Below are positions 1 through 6,799 of a stretch of DNA of 64,000 nucleotides, in pieces; position 1 is the stretch's first letter; every line of letters starts with the position of its first letter. The stretch comes from Nannocystis exedens (lineage in GTDB: Bacteria > Myxococcota_A > Polyangia > Nannocystales > Nannocystaceae). The stretch spans positions 1,984,001 through 2,048,000 of the forward strand of contig NZ_NETK01000001.1 in assembly GCF_002343915.1 (NCBI RefSeq), read 5' to 3'. The translations under genes and the position numbers were made by a program. The notes beneath the pieces were generated by a model. The model had not been told where the DNA came from. It worked only from the letters and a program-made list of their open reading frames with translations, and searched no databases.

Positions 1-232
1 CGCCGTCGGCCTGACGCTGGCGCAGATCGATCTCCGCGTGCGCACCGGCGCGACCGTGCTCGCCCTCAGCCGCGCCGGCGCCGGCGCCGAGGCTCCGTCC
101 CCGCACGAGCGCTTGCAGCCGGGCGACATCCTCACGCTGACCGGCTCGGAAGCGGCGATCACCGCCGCCAGGGCGCTGCTCCACGAGGGCCTCGCGGCCG
201 ACCCGGCGCGGCTCGAATCGCAAAACGTCTGA
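1..232 (+). CDS. C-terminal end of a TrkA-C (RCK_C) domain protein, partial
   Basis: Only the last 76 or so codons are inside the window; the frame is open from base 2 to the TGA at 230-232. The visible residues have the pattern of a TrkA-C/RCK_C ligand-binding fold: a hydrophobic strand, the segment GATVLALSRAG, then LQPGDILTLTGS followed by a short helix. This domain closes many potassium channels, Trk uptake regulators and cation:proton antiporters, where it binds a nucleotide or ion and gates transport at the inner membrane. Which of these it belongs to cannot be told, because the membrane part lies to the left. Assignment of the domain is by pattern only. Confidence 0.6.
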   Translation, partial: AVGLTLAQIDLRVRTGATVLALSRAGAGAEAPSPHERLQPGDILTLTGSEAAITAARALLHEGLAADPARLESQNV

Positions 233-341
233 TTCGCCGACCCGGCGCCGCGTCCCGCGCAAATCCACCGGCATCACGCGTGATCGAACGCGGCATTCAC
301 CCCCCTATCGACCGGCAGGTGGAATTACCCACGATCGGCCC

Positions 342-1013
342 ATGCGCAAGCATCGGAGGGCACGAGTTCAAGCCGGCATCTTCGCGGCGTGGCTCGCGGC
401 GTGCGGCGACGCCGGCGGCGGGGAGACCGGCGCCGGCACCACGAGCGGCGACGCCTCGACGAGCGGCGGCACCACCAGCGCGACCACCAGCGCGACGACG
501 GCCGACGACACCGACGGGACCACCTCGGCCGCCACGACCACCTCGACGCCGACGACCGGCGCCCCGCCCGACAACCCGTTCGACGATCCCCCGCAGTGCT
601 CGAGCCGCCAATACTGGGAGGAGGAGGAGGACGAGGGCGATCCGCGGATGAACCCCGGCGAGGCCTGCATCACCTGCCACTTCAGCCAGAACGACGCCCC
701 GGACTTCGCCATCGCCGGGACCGTGTACCCGACCGCGCACGAGCCCGACGACTGCTTCAGCGCCGCGCCGGCGACCGACGCCGAGGTCGTGATCACCGAC
801 GCGATGAACCAGGTCTTCGTGCTGCCGGTCAACCCGGCCGGCAACTTCTTCCTCGAGGAGGAAGAGGCCACGCCGGTGTTTCCCTTCGCCGCCAAGGTCG
901 TCCTCGGCGACGAGGAGCGCGCGATGGCCACGCCGCAGTCCGTGGGCGACTGCAACAGCTGCCACACGCAGGCCGGCGCGAACGGGGCGCCCGGGCGGAT
1001 CCTCGTGCCCTGA
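342..1013 (+). CDS. Secreted lipoprotein with two CxxCH haem-type motifs
   Basis: The protein has 223 residues. A basic start and hydrophobic run end in the lipobox LAAC (Cys21), so it is probably lipid-anchored. Residues 25-75 are a Gly/Ser/Thr tether typical of myxobacterial surface proteins. The folded part has two cytochrome c signatures, CITCH (109-113) and CNSCH (204-208), about 90 residues apart, separated by a beta-rich stretch containing AGTVYP and PAGNFF. The end reads APGRILVP. CxxCH pairs normally attach haem c covalently in the periplasm, so a two-haem electron carrier is plausible; metal binding by the Cys/His sets is the alternative. The ATG at 342 has no strong ribosome site, so the start is moderately sure. 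It converges on the next gene. Confidence 0.75.
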   Translation: MRKHRRARVQAGIFAAWLAACGDAGGGETGAGTTSGDASTSGGTTSATTSATTADDTDGTTSAATTTSTPTTGAPPDNPFDDPPQCSSRQYWEEEEDEGDPRMNPGEACITCHFSQNDAPDFAIAGTVYPTAHEPDDCFSAAPATDAEVVITDAMNQVFVLPVNPAGNFFLEEEEATPVFPFAAKVVLGDEERAMATPQSVGDCNSCHTQAGANGAPGRILVP

Positions 1014-1026
1014 ACGCTCGCAGCTT

Positions 1027-1044
1027 CCTGCCCCTCGGGACAGG
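1027..1044. terminator. Hairpin between convergent genes
   Basis: CCTG and CAGG arms with an inner CCC/GGG and one mismatch lie between the stops of the two convergent genes at 1013 and 1045. It resembles the TGTCC/GGACA hairpins at other gene ends in this window. A bidirectional terminator role is inferred. Confidence 0.35.
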
Positions 1045-1410
1045 TCAGCGCCTCGCCCGCGCGAACACCAGCGCGGCCATCGGCAGCGCCAGCCAGAAGC
1101 CGGACGCGGGGATCGCCAGGCCGCCGAGTAGCGCCAGCGCGAGCAGCCACCCGCCGAACTCGCGCGGCAGCGGCCGCTCGCGCTCGAGCCGGGCCAGCGC
1201 CCGCCCGCCGATCATCATCAAGACGCCGGCGACGAGGAACCAGAACACGACCTCGCGGTCGCGGCTGACCTCGACCGCGCCGACGTAGCCGTCGCGCACG
1301 ATCTCCAGCGCGATCCCGCCGCCGACCGTCAGCCCGAAGGCCTGGTGGACGACCCCGGTCCAGAACAGCAGCGTCCCCGCCCCGACTCCATACGCCCGCG
1401 TATGCTCCAT
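1045..1410 (-). CDS. Small four-helix membrane protein, DUF6463-like
   Basis: The protein has 121 residues with four hydrophobic segments near 9-28, 51-72, 84-101 and 103-117, so it should sit in the inner membrane. The N-terminal GTLLFWTGVVHQAFGL and the overall size resemble the DUF6463 family of unknown function; this match is by memory of the pattern only. It is transcribed divergently from a TetR gene. The ATG at 1410 falls inside the second of three palindromic repeats, so the TetR product very likely controls this gene. No better start is obvious downstream. The role is unknown; genes under a local TetR often deal with a small molecule or with membrane stress. Confidence 0.7.
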   Translation of the reverse strand: MEHTRAYGVGAGTLLFWTGVVHQAFGLTVGGGIALEIVRDGYVGAVEVSRDREVVFWFLVAGVLMMIGGRALARLERERPLPREFGGWLLALALLGGLAIPASGFWLALPMAALVFARARR

Positions 1411-1442
1411 ACGCTTGCGTATGTTCCATACGCTGGCGTATT
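1389..1442. promoter_or_regulatory. Three tandem 16-bp palindromic operators, probable TetR sites
   Basis: Three copies of an inverted repeat begin at 1389, 1408 and 1427, exactly 19 bp apart. Copy 1 is CATACGCCCGCGTATG, copy 2 is CATACGCTTGCGTATG and copy 3 is CATACGCTGGCGTATT. Arms of 7 bp flank a 2-bp centre; copies 1 and 2 are perfect and copy 3 has one mismatch. They lie between, and partly inside the first codons of, the divergent membrane-protein gene and the TetR gene. Confidence 0.85.
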
Positions 1443-1450
1443 GTCAAGCC

Positions 1451-2032
1451 GTGCAGGAGGGCGCGACCCGGGGCCGTCGTCTCGTGACCCGCGAGGACTG
1501 GGCCGACGCCGCGCTCGCCGCGGTGGGCGAGCGCGGGCTCGCCGGGGTGGCCGTCGAGCCGCTCGCGCGCGCGCTCGGGGTCACCAAGGGCAGCTTCTAC
1601 TGGCACTTCAAGGACCGGCGCGAGCTGGTCGCGGCCGCGCTCGCCCGCTGGGAGGAGCTGGCGGTCGACGCCCCGATCGCCGCCCTCGCGGGCATCGCCG
1701 ATCCGGCCGAGCGGCTGCGCCGCCTCGTGGCGATCGCCTGGGAGCGGCCGGAGCACCTGCGCGCCGAACAGGCGCTCGCCGCCGCCAGCGAACCGGACGT
1801 CGCCCGCGCGGTGGCCCGCGTGACCGCCCGCCGGCTCGAGTTCCTCGTGCAGGCGTACCGCGAGCTCGGCGAGCCCCCGGCGCGCGCGCGCCAGTGGGCC
1901 GCCACCGCGATGGCGACCTACCTCGGCACCGGCCTCCTGCTGCGCGCCGCCCCCGAGGTCGCCCCGACCGACGCGGCCTTCCGCGCGCTGGTGCGGCACT
2001 TCGCCGCCACCCTGCTGCCCGGCCCCCGCTGA
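1451..2032 (+). CDS. TetR/AcrR family transcriptional regulator
   Basis: From the GTG at 1451 the protein has 193 residues, the usual TetR length. The N-terminal DNA-binding part shows the family pattern: LARALGVTKGSFYWHFKDR is the recognition helix region, followed by a helical, variable ligand-binding part. In-frame TTG (1415) and ATG (1421) codons lie inside the palindromic operators, which makes the GTG just after them the better start. The protein should repress its own gene and the divergent membrane protein gene by binding the three operators at 1389-1442. The ligand is unknown. Confidence 0.88.
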   Translation: MQEGATRGRRLVTREDWADAALAAVGERGLAGVAVEPLARALGVTKGSFYWHFKDRRELVAAALARWEELAVDAPIAALAGIADPAERLRRLVAIAWERPEHLRAEQALAAASEPDVARAVARVTARRLEFLVQAYRELGEPPARARQWAATAMATYLGTGLLLRAAPEVAPTDAAFRALVRHFAATLLPGPR

Positions 2033-2386
2033 CGCACGGCTTCGGCGCCGCACTTCACCAGAATGGTCGCAGCTCCGGCTCCCGGCCGGCGGCGTCGCGG
2101 CGGCCTGGAAACGCGATGCAAGGCGGCGCGAGGCCAGGCGCTCCGCTCGAACGATGAGGATCGCGGAGACCTCGCGTTCCGTGGACTGGCCGGCGCGAGG
2201 TGGTCACTCCTCCGCGCGGACGACCTCGACGGCGATCTTGCCGCGCAGGATCTTTCTGCACCTGCGGTGCGACATCCGCCCGGGCTGCCTGTCATGTCCA
2301 CAGGAGGACGCTCGCCCGCGCGTGAGGCCCGGGCGGCCGTCGTCCGCGACCCGTCGCGCTCGCGCGACGACCTCCGAGGCTTTCTC
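2033..2386. other. Intergenic, no gene seen
   Basis: Nothing coding is supported here. It contains one TGTCCACAGGAGGACG patch near 2297 that loosely resembles the hairpin family seen elsewhere, and no clear promoter. Confidence 0.5.
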
Positions 2387-2812
2387 ATGCCCAGCATCGC
2401 AGCGCACCACCCCCCTCCCCGCACCCCGCGAACGGTCTCCCGCTCCGCCCTCATCCTCGGCGCCCTGTGTCTCCCGGCCTGCGTCGAGGGCGACGAGCTC
2501 GAGGACCTCGACGAGCTCGCCGTCGACGCGCTCGACCTCGCCGAGGACGACGAGGAGACCGTCGAGGAAGCAGCGCCGGCCTCGCCGCTCGTCGGCCCCG
2601 ACGATCTCCAGGTGAGCGACGATCCGTCGCTCTACTGCATCCCGCAGACGTGGAACACCTGCGGCCCGAGCCACGCATACAACTGCTGCCCGCCCGACGC
2701 GCCCTTCGGCGCGACCTGTTATTGGAGGTCGTGCCAGCAGCACCTCCTCGACGAGAACTGCGTGGTCCACTCGACGGGCTACACCGACTACTCCGGGTGC
2801 GCCACCGGCTGA
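2387..2812 (+). CDS. Small lipoprotein with an eight-cysteine domain
   Basis: From the ATG at 2387 the product has 141 residues. A signal peptide with the lipobox LPAC leads into a strongly acidic stretch (EGDELEDLDELAVDALDLAEDDEE) that looks like a propeptide or tether. The last 60 residues hold eight cysteines, including a CC pair (NCCPPD) and TCYWRSC, which suggests a compact disulphide-bonded domain outside the cytoplasm. No family is recognised. A second small secreted eight-cysteine protein follows 530 bp downstream on the same strand. Upstream starts in the same frame would give a long Arg/Ala-rich extension that looks like non-coding translation, so they are rejected. Confidence 0.7.
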   Translation: MPSIAAHHPPPRTPRTVSRSALILGALCLPACVEGDELEDLDELAVDALDLAEDDEETVEEAAPASPLVGPDDLQVSDDPSLYCIPQTWNTCGPSHAYNCCPPDAPFGATCYWRSCQQHLLDENCVVHSTGYTDYSGCATG

Positions 2813-3345
2813 TTCGATCGCTCGCCGCGACCATTCGCTTCTCTTGTCTGAACGATCGCGCAGGAGTGAGCTCCGCGGTACGCCTCGGCGGCGGCCTTGC
2901 CGAGGCGTCACGAGCGCGTGGAGCTCGCTCCGGACGAAGATGTCGGCAGCCACGGTCACGGCGAGTCGCCGGACTCCGACGAGGGCGAGGGGTCGGCGTC
3001 CTGGCCGTGGACGAGCGCTCGCCTGCGGACGACCGCGGCCACATCGGGCCGGTGCTGCCGGGAAGGCGCGGGATCCGTCAGCCCGGGCACGGGATGGCGC
3101 GGTTCGCCCGGCCGGCGCGCCGCATCGAGCGGCGAGTCCGGCGGCGGCCGGTCCCCCGTTTCGACGGCCGTCCGGCGGTCGACGGGATCGCCAGGGCCGC
3201 CAGCCCATCCCGCCGTGGGCTGCGCGCGAAGGTGCCGAAAGCGCTGCTCCCCGGGCCGCGCCGCTGCTCCGCGACGGCCTCCGCTGTGGCGTCGGTCACT
3301 GCCGCGGCGAGGGCGAGGAACCCAGAGAGAGGCGCGAGAACAGCC
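2813..3345. other. Intergenic, no gene seen
   Basis: The translations in all frames here are Arg/Ala/Pro-rich and look non-coding. Only the purine-rich AGAGAGGCGCGAGAA just before 3346 looks like a ribosome site for the next gene. Confidence 0.5.
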
Positions 3346-3660
3346 ATGCGAATCATCCAAATTGTCTGTGTCGCTGCCACTACCTTCACGCTCGGGATCT
3401 GCGAGGCCATCGCGGCCCCGACCGATCCCGCTGCCCAGCCGCTCGCGCCGGCCGACGGGCGGACGGCGGACTCGCCCGAAAGCGCCGAGCCCCGCGAGCG
3501 ACTCGATCCACCGAGCGAAGCGGATGAGGTCCTCCCGCGCTGCGAGCTCGACGGCTGCGAATACGAGCACCAAGGGTGCGTCTGCAGCAACACCGGCTGG
3601 AACGGCTACTGCGGCTGGGGCCCCCATCACCCCGGCTGCCTCTATTGCCGCTGCGATTGA
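3346..3660 (+). CDS. Small secreted eight-cysteine protein
   Basis: The product has 104 residues. MRIIQIVCVAATTFTLGICE begins a typical Sec signal peptide ending near AIAA. A Pro/Glu/Asp-rich stretch of about 45 residues follows, then a C-terminal domain of about 40 residues with eight cysteines (RCELDGCEYEHQGCVC, then GYCGWG, GCLYCRCD). The layout signal, acidic spacer, Cys-rich end is that of a processed secreted peptide or a small disulphide-rich binding domain. No family is recognised. A good AG-rich ribosome site precedes the ATG. Confidence 0.7.
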   Translation: MRIIQIVCVAATTFTLGICEAIAAPTDPAAQPLAPADGRTADSPESAEPRERLDPPSEADEVLPRCELDGCEYEHQGCVCSNTGWNGYCGWGPHHPGCLYCRCD

Positions 3661-3909
3661 CGTCGGCCCAGCCGGCGCTCATTCGCCTCGCGCACGAAGG
3701 AGCCGCCTGCGCGAGCGGCTCGTGCGAACTCGCCCGCCCCCTGGCGCCGCCGAGATAGACGGCTCGGCTCGCTCGCCGCAGCAATGAAGCCGCCCTCGCG
3801 TCGCGCTCGCCTCGATCGGGGCCGCTCGAGGGACGCGATTCGTCCGCCCCCTCCGTAGGGACGCGAGATCGGCCAGCCACGCCGCCCGCCGTGGTAGCCT
3901 CCGCCGACC

Positions 3910-4734
3910 ATGAGCCCCGTCTCGCCGATCATCGACGCCTGGATGCAGCACCCGACCCCGCGGTTCATGGCGGAGCCGTGGCTGGACTCGCTGAGGCGCT
4001 GGACCGGCAACGACTTCGCCGGTCCGTGGCCGCTCGACGCGACGCTGGCCGCCATGGACGAGGGCCGCGTGGCGGTCGGTTTGATCAGCGCCTGGGTGGG
4101 CCCGATGGGCGCCCTGGTGACCAACGACGAGGTCGCGGCGTGGGTGGCCCAGGCGCAGGGCCGCCTCGTCGGCATCGGCTCCGTCGACATCACCCGGCCG
4201 ATGGAGGCGGTGCGCGAGCTCCGGCGCTGCGTCAAGCAGCTCGGCTTCCGCGGTGTACGCCTGCTGCCGTGGCTGTGGGAGCTGCCGCCGACGCACCCGC
4301 GGTTTTATCCCGTGTACGCCGAGTGCTGCGAGCTCGGCGTGCCGTTCTGCACGCAGGTCGGCCACACCGGCCCGCTCAAGCCGTCGGAGTTCGGCCGACC
4401 GATCCCCTACATCGATCAGGTCGCCCTCGACTTCCCCGAGCTCGTGATCGTCGGCGGACACATCGGCTACCCGTGGACCGAGGAGATGATCGCCGTGTGC
4501 ACCAAGCACCGCAATGTCTATATCGACACCTCCGCGTACACCGTGAAGCGCTACCCTCCCGCGCTGGTCCAATACCTCGCCGCGCACGGCCGCAAGAAGG
4601 TGCTGTTCGGCAGCAACTGGCCGATGATCGCCCCGAAACACGCGCTCGCCGGCCTCGAGACGCTCGGCCTCGACGACGAGGCGCGCGCGCTGTTCCTCGC
4701 CGGCAACGCGCGACGCGTGTTCGAGCTCGCGTGA
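3910..4734 (+). CDS. Amidohydrolase family 2 (TIM-barrel) protein
   Basis: The protein has 274 residues, the usual size of Amidohydro_2 (PF04909) enzymes, which are cytoplasmic metal-dependent hydrolases or decarboxylases of the ACMSD type. Visible barrel landmarks are PIIDAWMQHP at the N-terminus, FRGVRLLPW, CTQVGHTGP, VIVGGHIGYPW and KKVLFGSNWPM near the end, followed by LFLAGNARRVF. The N-terminal HxH metal site seen in many members is replaced by DAW, and the C-terminal Asp of GSD is Asn (GSNWPM), as in a subset of the family. Metal use and substrate are therefore open. It stands alone and converges on the sigma factor gene. Confidence 0.85.
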   Translation: MSPVSPIIDAWMQHPTPRFMAEPWLDSLRRWTGNDFAGPWPLDATLAAMDEGRVAVGLISAWVGPMGALVTNDEVAAWVAQAQGRLVGIGSVDITRPMEAVRELRRCVKQLGFRGVRLLPWLWELPPTHPRFYPVYAECCELGVPFCTQVGHTGPLKPSEFGRPIPYIDQVALDFPELVIVGGHIGYPWTEEMIAVCTKHRNVYIDTSAYTVKRYPPALVQYLAAHGRKKVLFGSNWPMIAPKHALAGLETLGLDDEARALFLAGNARRVFELA

Positions 4735-4804
4735 GCGCCCCGGCGGCGCGCGGAGGCGGGCCTCATCCCGTGGCGCTGGCCCGCGTGGCGGACAGATGCT
4801 CCTT

Positions 4805-4829
4805 AGGACATATCCTCGAAGACATGTCC
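4805..4829. terminator. GGACAT/ATGTCC hairpin between convergent genes
   Basis: GGACAT at 4806-4811 pairs with ATGTCC at 4824-4829 over a 12-base loop, between the stops at 4734 and 4837. It belongs to the hairpin family described in the findings. A terminator role is inferred from its position. Confidence 0.4.
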
Positions 4830-4836
4830 ATGACCT

Positions 4837-6366
4837 CTACGGGCGGCGCCTCGCCGCCGCGGGCAGCGGCTCCGTCGAGTTCGCAGCCACGGTCGTGCAG
4901 CCCTCGCCGGAGAACGCGATCACGAACCCATCGCTGCCGCGCGCCCTGCTGCCGACGCGACCGTCGTCCGACACGCGGCCGAGGCACAGCGCGGCGTCGA
5001 CGGTGACGGGGCGGAGCTCGCCGGCCGCCAGGCGCAGGCGCGGCGCGTCGGCCGGCGGCACCTCGAGCTCGCACGGCGACATCGCCACCTCGATGTCTCC
5101 GTCACACTGATTGTGCAGCTCGACGCCGATCTGCTCGCCGATCAGCTCGTCGGCGATCGACGCGGCCGAGCGGTCGCACTCGCGCTCGCGGCACAGTCGC
5201 AAGCCGCCCGCATCGCGCACCAGCGCCAGCCCGGTCTCGCCGCTGGGCAGCCCGACCTGCCGGCCGTGCGCGAACACGGCGCGCACCACCCCGTCTCGCC
5301 GCGCACGCAAGCGCAGCCGGACCACCCGCCGCTCGCCCGGCTCCAGCGCGATCGACCACGAGCCCGGCCCCTCGATCCGCGTCAGCCCCTCGAGCTCGAC
5401 CCAGCCGATCCCGCCGTCCAACGCAATTGCCTCGTCGCCCGTGTGCACGAGCGCCACGACCACCTCGTCGCCCTGCAGCAGATACCGCATTCTCGACTGC
5501 CACATCCCCAGCCCGTTCGACGACGATCCGCCGGGCCCGGCGATCCACGCCTCGCCCACTCGCTCGTCGAAGTCGTCCTTCGCGTGAGAGCCGCCCCCGG
5601 CGGGATCGGCCTCCCGCGCCGGCACTCCCTGGACCCACGCCACCGGCGGCCCGCCCACCCGGCCCGCCTCGACGATTCGCGCCTCGTCTCCGCTCCCCGC
5701 GTTCGCCGCCGCGCAGCCGCGCAGTGCCCACATTCCCCCGGCGCTCGCCGTCAGCAATCCGAGCAGCGCCAGCGGAGTCGCCAGCGCCGCGCTGCCCCGC
5801 GTCGACGGCTCGCCGAACAGCGGCAGCCACAGCCACACGCGCCGCCGTTCGCCGCGCCGCCGCGCCATCGTCCGCTCGAAGCTGTCCTTTGCGACACGTA
5901 GCCGTGCATACACCGTGCTGAGGTTGACCCCGAGCTCGGCCGCGATCTCGGTCCCCCGCAGCCCCTCGAGCTCCGACAGCACGAACACCGCCCAGCGGTC
6001 CGGATCGAGCTCGCGCAAGAAGCTCTGCAGATCGGCCAGCGCCTCCTGCCGCGACGTCCAGCTCTCGGGGTCGAGCCCCGGCGCCGCCAGCTCCGCCTCC
6101 TCGAGCGCCCCCGGCGCCCGCAGGGCCCGCTCGCGGTGGCGCCGGGCGATCTTGCGCGCCACGCCCGCCATCCACTGTCGCAGCGAGAACCGCCGGTCGT
6201 AGGCCCCGATCCGCCGCACCAGCACCTCGAACACGTCCTGGACCGCGTCGTCGAGCCCCGCCTCCGGCACGCCGAGGCCGCGCAGGCGCCCCCGCAGGTA
6301 CGCCTCGTGGCGCGCGCAGGCTTCGTTCAGGAGGTCGATCGGGCGGCTCGGCGGGGTCGCGGTCAT
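4837..6366 (-). CDS. ECF-type RNA polymerase sigma factor with membrane helix and exported C-terminal domain
   Basis: From the ATG at 6366, preceded by GAGGAG, the protein has 509 residues. Residues 10-85 are sigma region 2 (DDAVQDVFEVLVRRI, then WMAGVARKIARRHR) and 105-165 are region 4 (LSELEGLRGTEIAAELGV, then VYARLRVAK). After a basic stretch, residues 193-215 form one transmembrane helix, and about 290 residues follow that should lie outside the inner membrane. That part is beta-rich and holds several cysteines (RECD, HNQCDG, SPCELE). Ordinary ECF factors end near residue 190, so this is a fusion that tethers sigma to the membrane, with the outer part as a possible sensor. It is divergent from a kinase gene. 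Confidence 0.85.
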   Translation of the reverse strand: MTATPPSRPIDLLNEACARHEAYLRGRLRGLGVPEAGLDDAVQDVFEVLVRRIGAYDRRFSLRQWMAGVARKIARRHRERALRAPGALEEAELAAPGLDPESWTSRQEALADLQSFLRELDPDRWAVFVLSELEGLRGTEIAAELGVNLSTVYARLRVAKDSFERTMARRRGERRRVWLWLPLFGEPSTRGSAALATPLALLGLLTASAGGMWALRGCAAANAGSGDEARIVEAGRVGGPPVAWVQGVPAREADPAGGGSHAKDDFDERVGEAWIAGPGGSSSNGLGMWQSRMRYLLQGDEVVVALVHTGDEAIALDGGIGWVELEGLTRIEGPGSWSIALEPGERRVVRLRLRARRDGVVRAVFAHGRQVGLPSGETGLALVRDAGGLRLCRERECDRSAASIADELIGEQIGVELHNQCDGDIEVAMSPCELEVPPADAPRLRLAAGELRPVTVDAALCLGRVSDDGRVGSRARGSDGFVIAFSGEGCTTVAANSTEPLPAAARRRP

Positions 6367-6799
6367 GCAGGCTCCTCGCTCCCCTCCTTGCACGCAGCCC
6401 GCCCGGATCGTAACGCGAAATGCAAGCCATGACCGCGCGATTTCGCGCGCAAGCCGCGATGACCAGGACGTCCCGGACGCATCGCTCGGGCACGCCGCCA
6501 ATCCCCACACTCGCGCATCCTCTCGTCGACCGGCCCTCGCGCGAATGGCAATCCCCGCTGCGGCCAATCACCACACCCGCCCGGGGCCTCGCCGGCCGGC
6601 CCTCGAATGGCGTTCCTGCCGCGGCGAATCACCGCACCCGCCCGCGAATCGTCGATATCTTCCGAGAAGAAGAGCGAGTTCGTGGCGGTCTCGAACGGCG
6701 GCGCCGGCCCCGGCGCGTGGAAGTTCGGGAGCGCACCGTGAACCCGCCGGGCTCCGCCGCGGTTGCGCGCGGGCCGGTCCCGGCGCTACACCGACATGA
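6367..6799. other. Divergent intergenic region between sigma factor and kinase genes
   Basis: No gene is supported. It must hold the promoters of both flanking genes, but none is clear by eye. It contains an imperfect tandem repeat, listed separately. Confidence 0.5.
6531..6644. repeat. Imperfect direct repeat of about 50 bp, two copies
   Basis: Copy A (6531-6583) and copy B (6597-6644) both start CGGCCCTCG, contain GAATGGC, then CGGC(C/G)AATCACC, and end CACACCCGCCCG or CGCACCCGCCCG. A partial third copy may precede them near 6493. They lie in the divergent promoter region. Confidence 0.65.

Noticed and set aside
368..2053. Long - strand open frame across the first genes
   Set aside because: It crosses three genes with better motif support and has no recognisable domain.
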